From Phocoena phocoena (lineage: Eukaryota; Chordata; Mammalia; Artiodactyla; Phocoenidae), in contig NC_089232.1 of the NCBI RefSeq assembly GCF_963924675.1, positions 54,767,229 to 54,831,228 on the forward strand: 64,000 nucleotides of DNA, in the 5' to 3' direction. The notes beneath the pieces were generated by a model. The model did not search any database and had not been told where the DNA came from. It worked only from the letters and a program-made list of their open reading frames with translations. A program made the position numbers and the translations under genes. Numbering within the stretch: position 1 is the first letter of the stretch; each line of letters opens with the position of its first letter. Below, piece by piece: positions 12,357 through 24,148 of the stretch.

Positions 12357-12563
12357 GGGCTTCGCTGGTGGCACAGTGGTTGAGAGTCCACCTGTCGATG
12401 CAGGGGACACGGGTTCGTGCCCCGGTCCCAGAAGATCCCACATGCCATGGAGCAGCTGGGCCCGTGAGCCGTGGCTGTTGAGCCTGCGCGTCCGGAGCCT
12501 GTGCTCCGCAAAGGAGAGGCCACAGCAGTGAGAGGCCCACGTACTGCAAAAAAAAAAAAGAAA
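12357..12563 (+). mobile_element. Short CHR SINE (CHR-2 type), 11-bp TSD
   Basis: The copy starts gggcttcgctggtggcac and has the tRNA-related core (gggttcgtgccccggtcc), the 'gagcctgcgcgtccggagcc' body and an A-rich tail. Perfect duplications aagtaaaacgt flank it at 12346-12356 and 12564-12574. The intact duplication points to a fairly recent insertion. Confidence 0.95.
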
Positions 12564-13588
12564 AAGTAAAACGTTAAAGATACAATTGCATACACTGTGG
12601 ATTCCTCCATATTCTGTTTACCTTTGGTCCTCCTCATCTGTAATCATTAAACCAAATCATTTCGTGCATCTTTTAAGAGCTTTTTTTTTTTTTTTTTTAA
12701 CATGAATTGTGTTATCTACACATTGTTTTATAGTTTGGCTTTTTTTCAGTCAACATTTTTTAAAATTAGTGAGCTCCAAGTTCATTTTAATTTCCAAGCA
12801 GAGTTTCATTGTATACAAATGTTTTCCTTTCTGCCTGGTGTGAAATTTGTGTTTCCCAGTTTTATTTTGCATTTCTCTGATAACTGGCTAGCTTTAACAT
12901 CTTTCCATGTATTTATTAGGCTTTAGTATAACTTCTGTGAATTGCCTATTTAAAGACTTTGGCTACCTTTAATTTGGTTATTTGTCTTTGTTTTGCAGGA
13001 GTTGGGTTTTTTGTTGTTTTAAAATAATTTTCCTGATATTTTTTTCCTTTTTGGTTCTTTGAATTACACGTATCTTCTCCTAGTCTATCACTTCTTTTCA
13101 CTTTGCTTATTATTCTGTTATTGCCTGGAAGTTTTAAATTTTAATAAAATGGAATATGTCAGTCTTTTCTTTTATGGTTTCTGCATTTGGATCTCATTTA
13201 AGAAAGCCTTCCATACCCCAGGGTCAGAAAGATATTTTATATTTTCTTTATATAATGCATCCTTTCCTCTTGTACTATCGTACTAACACCACATCTCATG
13301 TACTGTTTCTGTCGATATGCGTGTCTGTTTCTGTGCTCTATTCTATTAGTCTATTAGTCTGTCCCTGGGCCCAAATCACTATTTTAATTACTGTATTTTT
13401 TTAAATAAGTTTTGATATCTGGTAGGGTGAGTCTCCTTTTTTTTCCCTTCAGAATTACCTTGGCAATATTTGTCCCATTGCTCTTCCATATAAGTTTTAG
13501 AATCAGCTTGTTAAAGTTCAACCAGAAAGCCCTTTTTAAATTTTGGTTGGAATTTAAATTCATTGATTTATTTGGGGAAAATGACTTC

Positions 13589-13619
<31 letters not shown>

Positions 13620-13810
13620 CGTTACGCGGGCCTCTCACTGTTGTGGCCTCTCCCGTTGCGGAGGACAGGCTCCGGACGCGCAGGCTCAGCGGCCATGGCT
13701 CACGGGCCCAGCCGCTCCGCGGCATGTGGGATCTTCCCAGCCCGGGGCACGAACCCGTGTCCCCTGCATCGGCAGGCGGACTCTCAACCACTGCGCCACC
13801 AGGGAAGCCC
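13589..13810 (-). mobile_element. Short CHR SINE, antisense, inserted in L1
   Basis: It runs from a poly-T tract (reverse of the A tail) through 'gggcctctcactgttgtggcc' and 'ggcacgaacccgtgtcccctgc' to 'ccaccagggaagccc'. The duplication gacttc plus a T run lies at 13583-13588 and 13811-13816. The copy is full length and its CpG sites are little decayed, so it is probably young. Confidence 0.95.
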
Positions 13811-14065
13811 GACTTCTTTTTTTGATACTGAATCTTTCAGTCCATGTACATGGGTTTATTTTTCCACTTATTCAGATCTTCCTTAATGTTTTTCATTACA
13901 TTTAAAAATAATTTTCCTTAAAAGTCTTACACATCTTTTGTGAAATGTTCAGCAACCTACCTAAATTGCTGTAATTCAACTGATGACTTGTCTGTAAATT
14001 CTTTGAATTTTCTTTATAGGTAATCATATCCTTAGTAATGCTAAATTTGCTTTACTCTTCTAATT

Positions 14066-14261
14066 TTTTTTTTTTTTTTTGCGGTACGTGGGCCTCTCAC
14101 TGTTGTGGCCTCTCCCGTTGCGGAGCACAGGCTCCGGACGCGCAGGCTCAGCGGCCATGGCTCACGGGCCCAGCCGCTCCGCGGCATGTGGTATCTTCCT
14201 GGACTGGGACACGAACCTGCGTCCCCTGCATCGGCAGGCGGACTGCGCTACCAGGGAAGCC
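14066..14261 (-). mobile_element. Short CHR SINE, antisense, internal deletion
   Basis: It has the same structure as the copy 250 bases upstream, but about ten bases of the 'ctctcaaccactgcg' segment are missing near 14242. Perfect 11-bp duplications ctcttctaatt lie at 14055-14065 and 14262-14272. Confidence 0.95.
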
Positions 14262-14689
14262 CTCTTCTAATTCTTTAAAAAAATTTTCTTGTTCTTCTGG
14301 CTGGCACTTGTAGTACAGTTTTGTATAGAAATAGAGATAGCAGACATCCTTATGTTGTATCTGATATTTGCTGTAGGTTTTAATGTGTCTCTTAAAAAGG
14401 AAACCAAATTTTATTGAATGCTTTCAAGCATTTTTGAGATAAATGTTTTGTTCTAGAATTTGCAAACATCATGAATTATATTGACTTTTTAATGTAATAG
14501 GTTCTTTGCCTACAGAGAATGAACTTCCAACTTTGAAATGATAGATTATTTTACACATTGCTAGATTCACTTAAAAATTTGAAAAAAAAATTTTTTTTCA
14601 CATATTTTCACTGGATTCATAAGTGAGATTAACCTGTGGTTTTCCTTTTCATGCTGTACCTGTCCTCATTTTTATGTAAAAGTTTTTTA

Positions 14690-15235
14690 TTGAATTATAA
14701 CAAACATACAAAGATGTGTACAAATAATATGTTTGCCTCCACAAAGTGAACACATTTCTATAACCAGCAGGAAACAGAACATTTTAGCACCTGAAAGCCC
14801 ATTCATACTCCTTTCTAATCAGTACCTTTTCCCCAAATGTAACCACTAGCTTAGTTTTAACACCATAGCTTTACCTGTTTTTTTTTTTAATTTCATATGA
14901 ATGTAACCATACATTATATACTCTTTTGATATGATTTCTTTAATGAACATTAAGTTTACGATATCCATCCATGTTGTGAATTATTCATTTTCATTGCTAT
15001 GTAATAGTATACAATTTATTTATCCATTCTTCTGTCGATGAAAATTTGGGTGGTTTTAAATTTGGGGTTATTTATTAAGAACAGTACTTTTAAGAACATT
15101 CTTTGACACGCCTAATGGTGAACAAATATGTACATTTCTTTTGAGTAGATGCTTAGGAGTTGTTATTGAGTATGTGTATGTTGAGCTTTAATAGATACTA
15201 CCATTTCTCAAAGTAGTTGTCCCTACCTTATTTTG
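14690..15235 (-). mobile_element. L1 3'-region fragment, antisense
   Basis: It starts with 'ttttttattgaattataacaaacatacaaa' and includes 'ccatccatgttgtgaattattcattttcattgc' and 'ctacctta'. This is the antisense 3' portion of another L1 copy, separate from the ORF2 text on either side. Its borders are approximate. Confidence 0.6.
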
Positions 15236-15369
15236 ATAGCCAGGTGGTACTGGACTGATAAAATAAACTTGGGTGTCTTCTCTTAACAGTTTAAATAAGA
15301 TTGGGATTATATATTCTTTGAATATTTGGTAGAATTCATCCATAAAATCATGTGGGTCTTTGTGTGTGT

Positions 15370-15415
<46 letters not shown>

Positions 15416-16550
15416 GGTGGGTTTGGTGTCTTGCTTTCTTTTTGGTCTATGAGTAGGATTTTTAACTTGATTTTCTTTATATAGCGGTAATATCTATATA
15501 GCTTTTCCATTTCTCCTTGAATTTGTTTTGATTAGTTCTGTTTTCTAGGAAATTGTTCATTTTGCCTTAATTTTTCTAATTGACTAGGGTAGAAATAGTT
15601 TTGTTTTATTCTCTGATGTACCTTTAGTCATGTCCTCTTTGGTATTCATGATATTGCTTATTTTCTTCTCTTCTTGGTTAGTCTCATCAGAGGTTTGTTT
15701 CTATTTCAAAGACTCACCTTTCGGTTTTGTTAATGCTCATAGTTATGTCATTGACGTTTTAAAATCTTCTACTCTTTTAAATTTTCTTTCTCTCTTTTGA
15801 GTTTATTGTTCTTTTTCTGTCATCTTAATTGGACGTTTTTTCCAATTCATTTTTTTATTAAAGTATAGTTGATTTACAGTGTTGTGTTAATTTCTGCTCT
15901 ATAGCAGTGATTCAGTTATACATATATATGCATTCTTTTTTATCTTCTTTTCTATTATGGTTTATCACAGAATATTGAATATAGTCCCTTGTGCTATACA
16001 GTAGGACCTTGTTTTTATCCATTCTGTATATAATGGTTTGCCTTTTTTTTAAATAGATGCCATTTAAGATGTACATTTCTTTTATGTTCCACTTAAATGC
16101 ATCGCACAAGTGTCAATGTGTAGCATCATCATTATTGTTTAGCTCTAAATATTAAAAAGTTTTTTCTTTGACCAGTGTTTTAAAATGTGTCAGTTTTAAA
16201 AGTATGTAAAGAAACTGATTCCTAACTTAATTCCACTGTGATCAGAGCATAATCTGTAAGAAATTAATTTTTTGCTGTTTGTTGAGGCTTTGTGGCTAGG
16301 TTTGAGGTCATTTTAAAAAATAAATGTTTCATGTGTGCTTGAAAAGAATGTATTGTCTCTATTTGCTAGGTGTGGGATTCTACATAGGTCCATTGGATCA
16401 AACTTTTGTATTGCATTGTTCAAATCTTGCTAACTTAAGAAAATTGATTTATCAATCATTAGGCGTGTTTTATTAAAATCTATTTTATTTGTGAATTATC
16501 CATTTCTTCTTGTAATTTGGTAATTTTTTTGTTTGGAGGCTATGCTACTG
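15235..16550 (-). mobile_element. L1 ORF2 antisense with a nested younger L1 3' end
   Basis: Antisense ORF2 text runs from 'ataagattgggattatatattctttgaatatttggtagaattc' to 'aattatccatttcttcttgtaattt'. Between about 15850 and 16045 it is interrupted by a different L1 3' end, marked by 'aaagtatagttgatttacagtgttgtgttaatttctgctctatagcagtgatt' and 'cttgtgctatacagtaggaccttg'. That is the cetartiodactyl L1 terminus in antisense. It is thus an L1 inside an L1. The element stops about 65 bases before THADA exon C. Confidence 0.75.
15361..15410. repeat. (GT)n microsatellite, one interruption
   Basis: A GT run with a single C interruption near 15374, lying inside the antisense L1. Confidence 0.97.
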
Positions 16551-16616
16551 GATATGTACAGATTTGGAATTAACACAGTCTTCAACCTACAACTGATTTT
16601 GAACTTTTTATTCTAG

Positions 16617-16739
16617 GTTCATGCTTTAAATATCCTTAGAGCCTTGTTCAGAGATACACGTCTGGGAGAAATTATTATCCCTTACATTGCTGATGGAGCT
16701 AAGGCTGCAATTCTGGGCTTTACATCACCAGTCTGGGCA
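16617..16739 (+). CDS. THADA: THADA internal exon C
   Basis: This is a 123-base, phase 0-0 exon of 41 codons. It starts [18 protein letters not shown] and ends FTSPVWA, with acceptor gaactttttattctag and donor gtaagt. It joins ...STVPK to VHALNIL, a stretch highly conserved among mammalian THADA proteins as I remember them. The helical character ([20 protein letters not shown]) fits one or two HEAT/ARM-type repeats. The exon is symmetric, so skipping it would keep the frame. It sits only about 65 bases after the end of a large antisense L1 block. Confidence 0.97.
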
Positions 16740-17159
16740 GTAAGTGCATTTGCTATTTATTTTCATTGACTTAATTATACCCCTGAGTAGGTTTTAATAA
16801 ACTAACCTTTCACTGGATGATACAAAATATGTACTGCATTTTATTAAGGAGTTACTCCAAGGGATAAATCCTTGGATCAAGCTACATTTTGACCCTTGGT
16901 ATTTTATGGTTACATTCTGTCTCCTTTGTTGGCTTATTAGCCATAACTCTTTGTTTTCTTGTTTTAGTATTTGCTTTAGAGTTTATAGTATATATCTTTA
17001 ACATCACAGTCTGCCCTCAAGTAATATTTTACCATCTTAAAGTATAAGAACCTAGCAATATGTACTCCCATTTCTCTCCTCCCAATCTTTGTGCTTTTAT
17101 TATACATTTTACTTTTATGTATATTGTAAACCCACACTACATTGTTATTATTTTTGTTT

Positions 17160-17875
17160 AAACTGTCAATTATCTTTATTTAAAAACTGACCATTTAAAC
17201 TATTTTTAAGTATACAATTCAGTGGCATTGAAAACATTCACAGTGTTGTGCAGTCATCACCACTCTCCATTTTCAGAACTTCTTCATCTTCCCAAACAGA
17301 AACTGTACCCATTAAATAGTAACTCCCCACATCCCCCTTCCCCCAGTCCCTGGTAACCTCTCTTCTTTTTGTCTCTATGAATTTGCCTATTCTAGGTACC
17401 TCATGTAAGTGGAATCATATATTTGTCCTTTCATGTCTGGATTGTTTCATTTAGCATAGTGTTTTCAGGGTTCATCCATGTTGTAGCATGTATCATAATT
17501 TCATTCCTTTTTAAGGCTGAATGAAATTCCATCATATAGGTATATGACATTTTGTTTATTCTTTCATCTGTTGATGGACACTTAAGCTGTTTCTTTTTGT
17601 TTAGGGTGAATAATGCTGCAGTGAACATTGGTGTACAAGTATCTGTTTGAGTTCCTGCTTTCAATTCATTTGTGTATATCATATAGTAATTCTGTATTTA
17701 ATTTTTTGAGGAACTGTCAAACTGTGTTCTACAGTGGCAGCACCATTTTATACTCCCATTAGAGTTCCATTTTCTTCACATCCTCGCCGGCACTTGTTAT
17801 TTTCTATTTTTTCGGTAGCAGCCATCTTAACAGGTGTGAAGTGGTATCTCATTTGATGTTTTGATTGCACTTGAT
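17160..17875 (-). mobile_element. L1 3' region, antisense
   Basis: Landmarks are 'tatacaattcagtggcattgaaaacattcacagtgttgtgcagtcatcacc', 'ctgaatgaaattccatcatat' and 'cttaacaggtgtgaagtggtatctcattt'. Together they mark a 5'-truncated L1, the ORF2 end plus 3' UTR, in reverse. Confidence 0.85.
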
Positions 17876-19999
17876 GTTGAGCTGGAAGCAGAATGACTCT
17901 GAGTATCTGACTGTGTCTGTTGTGGGCTCTGGGTATCAGTGTATTGAGGGAATGCTGGAAATACACATATGAAAAGGTGAAAAAAACAGACGCAAAACAT
18001 GAAAATGGGGGAGGTTAAATGCTGAGTCACTTTTTTTGATTTCTTTTGTTTTTTGCAATATGATTACTGTCCAGAAACTTCTTGATTCAGAACTCTAAGA
18101 TTGTGGGCAATACCCAGTACAGTTGTCAGATTAAAGAAAGTAAACTTTTACTTTTTTTTAATAATTCCTGGGAGAAACACCATGATTTTATTGTTTTTGC
18201 TACATCATTGTGCCTTCTAGAATAAAGGAGACTAACCTATGGTTTGTAGGCACTTGACTGTAGTGTTAAAAAAAAGAAAGACTGGCAAAGGGAGAGGAGG
18301 AAAGAAGCTAGACCGTAATACATTACCTGCAGAATGGAGAATTTACTAGAAAGGCAGGCTTTCCAATTAGTGACTGCACAAACCAATTCATAACTCTCTG
18401 ATGAGCCTCTAATTGACAGTCAGTATATTGCAGTGGAGCCCAAGGCACAGACTCCCAACGTAAAGAAGAATCCTCAAGATTGCCAACTGTTGCCTGGAAA
18501 ATCATACATCTTCCTGTAAGAAAGATAAATGTCTGAAATTCTGTCTAGGAGCATTGCCTAACTACTCCTGAGGACACGGTGTTTACCTTTTACATTTACA
18601 GGAAAACGGAGCAATACCTGTATACCGTCAGGAGAGGTAGGTAGGAATGTGGCTTCACCATCAGGAAGAGTAGAGATCGTAAAGCTGATTGCCAGAAATG
18701 TCAGTATTGTTTTCTTTAAGCCACTCATTCCAGATGAACAGAGAAATGTTCTCTATGAAAGGGCTTTCGGAGAGTGAAACCTGGTGACTTTTCCAACTTT
18801 AGGAAAACTGAAAGTATCAGAAATGAATGGATCTTTTTTTTTTTAAGTCTTTTTTGGAGACCTTTTAAACAGTAACACATGGGCACTGCAGAAAGTCTGA
18901 AAATACAAGCATAAAAGGAAAAGTCACTGGTTTAACTACCATACAGATATAATAATCTTTAGCGTTCGAATGTTTTCTTTCTCTTTTTTCTATGTGGCTT
19001 TTATGTGCGTGTAGTACTCATATGCACACATAATCTATAAAAGCCTGCACAAATATATATAAGTGCTTATGTATAGTTTTATTTGGGGGGAATCTTCCCT
19101 TTTAACACGTGTTTTAAAGGAATCTTTTTTGTTTCTATTCAGTTTGTTTGCTTTACCAGAGAAAATAAACATCACAGCTATAATGATCCATACTCTGACT
19201 TAAATATATCAATTGTTCTGTTTCCTTCCTTATAAAAACCTAATCTATGTTATGCCAGAACCACGTCAACATACTCAATGAATGTGAAGAAGTCTTCATT
19301 TTACAAAACAATTAACCATAGCATGCTGTGTGAAGTTGTTTAAAGAGTGGTTTTTCCTGACTGTGTGTGAAATATGGTTTGATTTACAGAAATCTGATTT
19401 GTACACATCTTCTCAGGAATATATCTTGTACCTAAAGGTGACTCCATCTGTACTTTTGGCTTAATTGTTTTTCCTGGCAAGTTAGAGGAAAAAAAAAGTA
19501 AAATAAGCTTAATTTTAATTTTGCAGTAAAGGAACATTTTCCAGGAAGCATTCATGTGTATATTTAATAGTTTGTACAGAGTCCTCAATCTTTGTATTGA
19601 GACCACACAAATCTCTCAATCTTTGCCACCTATTAGGCATTTTTAAAAGCCAGGGGAAATGTATTGCTGTAAATATATATAAAACATTAGGCATACCTCC
19701 TGGTTACAGACAATATTAAACACTAGAAATACAAGGATAAGTAAGACAATCATAATAGTGACTGTCTTATTGACTATTTTCCATGTGCTTGGTATCATTT
19801 ACATTGATTAGCTCAGTTCATGCTCAGAGCAATCCTGCTAGGTAGATTCTGTTATTAGAATCCCCATTTTACAGATAAAGAGAGGAGAGAGGAGAAATAA
19901 CTTTGTCCAAGGACATACAACTATTATTTGTGTGATTCTAGAATCTGTGCTATTATCAGGGAAAGTTTTGGGTATTATAGAAATACGGCGAAGGTGTAT

Positions 20000-20640
20000 C
20001 TTACTCACCTTGTAGGGTTTTGACCCTGTCCTTAGAAAACAGAGCTGGAGGTGTAGCCTGGGCACCCAGGCTATAAGGTTTTATTGAATGGTACAAACCT
20101 ACAGCAGCAGGAATGAAGGAAAAAGGGAAGTGAGGCAAGAAAAGAGAAGAGACATTATCAAGCAGGTGTTGTAGGTTAACTTGCAGGAAAACTGAGCTGC
20201 TTGTCTGGTCATATGGTGTATCTTCTAGCCAGGCCATGTGAACCTACCGACCCTGGGAACAGTCCTACCTTCTCTCTCTTATTGGTCAAAGTTCACCCCT
20301 TGGGGCATTAACACAACTTGCGCAGGTGTTGACACAACCCTTGGGCAGCTGCTAGAGAAGCCAGATCCCATGCCCTATGATGTAGTATCTCATCTGAATC
20401 TGGAAATGGCTGGATGAGCCACAGTCACCATTGGTGTCTGGGGTTTGACACTTGGCTTCCACTGCTGTTGAAAAACCCTACATGAGAGAGTTTCACCGTA
20501 GGGGGATGATGGGCTTTGACTGATGCAGTGAAAAGTGAAGGCTCGATTGTGAGGTGGCAGGAGGGAAGGCGGAAGACCAATCAGGAAGCTATTGTAATAG
20601 TTCTGCCAAGTGATGATAGTGGCTCAGAATAGAGAAATAT
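20000..20640. repeat. Unassigned repeat-like segment, possibly LTR-derived
   Basis: The segment is richer in G+C than its surroundings. Its last part, 'ggaagaccaatcaggaagctattgtaatagttctgcc', belongs to an old dispersed mammalian family also seen elsewhere in this window. The first part (20000-20480) has a retroviral-LTR feel, but I cannot name it and see no viral reading frame. Confidence 0.3.
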
Positions 20641-20666
20641 AATAAAGATGGTGACAAGTGATAATT

Positions 20667-20881
20667 GGGCTTCCCTGGTGGCGCAGTGGTTGGGAGTCTG
20701 CCTGCCGATGCAGGGGACGCGGGTTCATGCCCTGGTCCAGGAGGATCCCACATGCCGTGGAGCGGCTGGGCCCGTGAGCCATGGCCGCTGAGCCTGCGCG
20801 TCCGGAGCCTGTGCTCCGCAACGGGAGAGGCCACAACAGTGAGAGGCCCACATACCACAAAAAATAAATAAATAAATAAAA
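20667..20881 (+). mobile_element. Short CHR SINE with (TAAA)n tail
   Basis: It is a full-length copy beginning gggcttccctggtggcgc, with the tRNA-related core 'gggttcatgccctggtcc' and the 'gcctgcgcgtccggagcc' body, ending in an A-rich (AAAT)n tail. It lies directly against the L1 3' fragment that follows. I could not find a convincing target-site duplication. Confidence 0.92.
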
Positions 20882-21660
20882 GATGCTTAACATCATTCAT
20901 TATCAGGAAAACATAAATCAAAACCACAATGAGATAACCATTTCATATCCAGTGGGATAGCTATAATTTAAAAGGTGGACCACAACAATTATTGGGGAGG
21001 ATTTGGAGAACTGGTGAAAATGGAACTCTCGTACAGTGCTGATAAGGATGTAAATGGTACTGCCACTTTGGCAGTTTCTCTAAAGGTTAACATAGAGTTA
21101 CCATGTGACCCAGCAGATTCACTTCTTGGTATATACCCAAGAAAAGTGAAAACATGTTCACACAAAAACTTGTATGTGAATGTTCATAGCACCATTATCC
21201 ATAATAGCCAAAAAGTGGAAACAACCCAGTGTTCATCAAATGATGAGTAGATTTTTTTAATGTGGTATATCCATTCAGTGGAATATTATTCAGCCATAAA
21301 AAGGAATGGCATACTGATACATGCTACAACATGGGTGAACCTTGAGAATGAAAGCCAAATGAAAGAAGCCAGACGTAAAAGGCTGCATGTCACGTGATCT
21401 CATGAATATGAAACATCCAGAATAGGCAAATCCCTAGAGACAGAAAGTAGATTAGTACTTGCCTAGTGAGGGAGAATAGGAAATGACTGTTAATGTGTAT
21501 AGGGTTTCATTTTGGAGTCATGAAAATATTCTGGAATAAGGTAGTGGTGATAGTTTCCTACTTTGTGAACATAGTAAAAACCACTGAATAGTACCTTTAA
21601 GATGGTGAAATTTATGGTATGTGAATTATATCTCAATAACAGGAAAATTAATTTTTAAAA
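20882..21660 (+). mobile_element. Old L1 3' end, sense
   Basis: Typical L1 C-terminal ORF2 and 3' UTR wording is present: 'tcaaaaccacaatgagata', 'atgtgacccagcagattcacttctt', 'atattattcagccataaaaaggaatg' and 'ggtatgtgaattatatctcaataa'. A short open frame (20975-21250) is decayed ORF2. Confidence 0.88.
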
Positions 21661-22569
21661 ATGTCTTAAAAGTTTATCATTTGGTCACCTTTGGAGGTTA
21701 CTATGACATGAACTCATTCTGCACACTGGTAAATTTATGGAAATAATTCTGTACTAACTGATAACAGAATGACCAAATAGCTCATGAAGGAAAGCTTTTT
21801 TTTTTAAATGGTAGTTTTTCTGAAAATTGTAACTAATTAATGGTAGAATATCACTAATTTGCTATACCTACTGGAATAAGTAATGATAATCACTGGCTAC
21901 TAATGAGGGAACTTGATGAATGGATCAAGCTGGTAATCTGTTTGATCCCTCTTAACATTACTAAAAGACATTATGTGTCTCCTGCCTTCGGTCTATCAAA
22001 TCAAACAAGGGAGTTTTCTTTCTTGGTTGGGGTGGCGGATGGGTGCCCATTCACTTTGTAGAACAGTCCTCTACAGTTTTGATAAGGTATGCCTCAGCAG
22101 GCATCCTCTTTCATTTCCAGACACTCCTGTTTTAAGTTTACTGCTTCTGGCAGTCTTTGCCAGAAAGTTTGGTTTAGGGCAAGATGGAGTTTGTGTTTTG
22201 ATTTTTCTTTTCTTTTTATATTTTGGTATGATTCTTGAGAGACGATAGGGTCCTGGATGACGTTACCAAGTCATCTTGAACCTAAGGAGTCTTTGGGAAC
22301 CAAGTCAATGGCCTAGGTGAGAGATAATCAAGACCTGAGCTAGGACAGAGGCGATGTTGATAGAGTAACAGGACAGTGATGGGTTTGGGGATATTAGGCA
22401 AGACACACAGTAGGGACTTCATTAATGTTTGTTAACTGTTGAATGGACATAAGTGAGTTTGTCCAATTTTAGGGTTGTATTACAATTATGGTATGAATTG
22501 TGCCAGTGTATCTGTGGTCCATTTCAAGAGTTACCACACATAAATTGAGTCAGTCATGTGCTTCTAGAG

Positions 22570-22760
22570 GAGAGGTTGCAAACTGGTGGCTGATAGGTCA
22601 AATCTGGCCCACAACTGTGTTTTATTTGGCTTCCACAATAGATTTTTTTTTCCTTTAATTTGTTGCCAACTTCTCAAAATAGATTTCACATAAAAGTTGG
22701 GGTTTCTGGCTTCTCTTGAAAAAGCAGACGATCTGGCAACACTGGGCTTACATTCCCCTC
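22570..22760 (+). mobile_element. Possible DNA-transposon remnant (hAT-like)
   Basis: The phrase 'gcaaactggtggctgataggtcaaatctggcccac' resembles the start of a common old mammalian non-autonomous DNA transposon family. The ends are not clear and no terminal inverted repeats could be paired. Confidence 0.3.
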
Positions 22761-23811
22761 AAGGCAGCAACTTCAGCTGAAGCTGAATAGTGACTGCATT
22801 ATACCCAATCCTCTGCTGCCTCTGTCACTCACTGTCCTTATGGGCATTTGAGTTGTGATCCTTACTGCAGTAGTTTCAGGAAGCTATCTTCTAAATCCTA
22901 CATTGTTACTTTTAACTACCTTTTTTCTTATATTGCTATTTAACACACCATATGGCTCCTATCTAATTAGAATATAAGCTCTGTGTTAGCAGTAAGTGTG
23001 TGTGTTCTATTTCTGGACATTCTCCATGGGGTTGGTATAGGGCCTTACACACTATAGGGAAGTCAGTATATATTTATACATCTCTACTCTGATTTGGCAA
23101 GGTAATTGAGGAAGCCCAATATCCCATGGCTTTCAAGACATTTTTATGATGCAGGAAAGCGTCTTGACACATTGGTTTGGAAATAGATCTGCTTTATTAT
23201 TACCATTTGAAGAAATGATTCATGTTTATAGTTTTTTCTTCTTATTTCTGTGAACCAGTTGCCTCAGATAATCTTAGGGTTAAAATTACTTAGGTTACTG
23301 CAGTTGTGTGGTTAATAACATTTTGTATATGATATTAAATATTTTCTTGGCCATATTAATAATGTGGATCCTTTGAGTTAGGTCTGATAAGTAATTTCTC
23401 ATAGGTAAATGATTACAGAAAGTAAAAGGAAAGAGCTGAGCTCTTTCTTGGGATATCCATCATCAGAAATGATATGGGAAAATGAATTTATTGTTTCCTT
23501 TTAAGTGTTATTTAATGATACAAGTACAAAGGGATAATGAAAACAGTTGGTGGTAATATTAGAAGTATAGGAAAAAGCTGTGTTGTGTGCATGTGGTTGG
23601 ACAGTAGAGCTCAGTTTAAGAGGAAGTCATTGAGGTAATTACTATAAAGTTATTGAAAATTGTCTACTTTTATGGACATAAACCACATCTTCCTTAGCCC
23701 CACACTAGGCAATCAGGTAATGATTTTGAATGTCTAGTTTGAACATTGTAAATGTTGGTTTCATGCCATGAATATTTCTTAACCTTTATTGTGTATTTAT
23801 TTTTACATTAG

Positions 23812-23903
23812 GTGAGAAATTCATCCACACTTCTCTTCAGTACGTTGATCACAAGAATATTTGGAGTTAAAAGGGGAAAGGATGAACTTTCCAAAAAAAA
23901 TAG
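23812..23903 (+). CDS. THADA: THADA internal exon D
   Basis: This 92-base exon starts in phase 0 after the acceptor tgtatttatttttacattag. It encodes VRNSSTLLFSTLITRIFGVKR and GKDELSKKN, then the first two bases (AG) of an Arg codon, before the donor gtaagc. The run IFGVKR and the basic tail are well conserved in THADA. Human has Ala, His and Thr where this sequence has Gly, Leu and Lys, by memory. The exon is asymmetric, so skipping it would break the frame. A young CHR SINE sits only 50 bases beyond its donor site, and the next exon is 39.8 kb away. Confidence 0.97.
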
Positions 23904-23953
23904 GTAAGCTTCATCTAATGCTAACTTTACTTTTTTACAAAATATTGTCCTGG

Positions 23954-24148
23954 GGCTTCCCTGGTGGCACAGTGGTTGAGAGTCCGCCTGCCGATGGAGG
24001 GGACACGGGTTCGTGCCCCGGTCCGGGAAGATCCCACATGCCGCGGAGCGGCTGGGCCCGTGAGCCATGGCCACAGGGCCTGCGCGTCTGGAGCTCCGCA
24101 ATGGGAGAGGCCACAACAGTGAGAGGCCCGTGTACGGCCAAAAAAAAA
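23954..24148 (+). mobile_element. Short CHR SINE 50 bp after a THADA donor site
   Basis: The copy starts gcttccctggtggcac, runs through 'gggttcgtgccccggtccgg', and ends in an A tail. It has perfect 10-bp duplications attgtcctgg at 23944-23953 and 24149-24158. A few bases of the 'gctgagcctg ... agcctgtg' body are missing (near 24070-24095). It is in the same orientation as THADA, and its 5' end lies 50 bases from the exon D border. Confidence 0.95.

Larger units (their letters stand above)
12640..14690 (-). mobile_element. L1 (ORF2 to 3' end) antisense, split by two SINEs
   Basis: Read in reverse this is old L1 ORF2 and 3' sequence. Landmarks are 'cccagttttattttgcatttctctgataa', 'tgtctgtttctgtgctctattct', 'ttttgatatctggtagggtgagtc' and 'cttccatataagttttagaatcagcttgt'. 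The text breaks off exactly at the SINEs 13589-13810 and 14066-14261 and resumes after each, so both landed in an existing L1. No intact L1 reading frame survives. Confidence 0.8.
11127..16616 (+). other. THADA: THADA intron B-C (5490 bp), mostly L1
   Basis: It has canonical ends (gtaata ... ttttattctag). About 11130-12340 shows no repeat I can name. From about 12640 to 16550 it is nearly all antisense L1 from several copies, broken by two minus-strand CHR SINEs and a GT microsatellite. A plus-strand CHR SINE lies at 12357-12563. No other coding sequence is seen; the open frames in this stretch are SINE and L1 shadows. Confidence 0.9.
16740..23811 (+). other. THADA: THADA intron C-D (7072 bp)
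   Basis: The ends are gtaagt and tatttttacattag. It contains an antisense L1 3' region (about 17160-17875), a short CHR SINE (20667-20881) abutting a sense L1 3' end (about 20882-21660), MIR-like tracts (about 19750-19950), a possible DNA-transposon remnant (about 22570-22760) and an L2 end (about 22960-23070). The parts 17880-19750 and 21660-22560 show nothing I can name. The segment 20000-20640 is richer in G+C and repeat-like, possibly LTR-derived. Confidence 0.9.

Noticed and set aside
13412..14313. Proline/arginine/glycine-rich open frames of 91-137 residues
   Set aside because: They are translations of the antisense CHR SINEs; the same peptides recur wherever this SINE occurs (20589-20927, 23808-24205, 49214-49889, 56338-56751).
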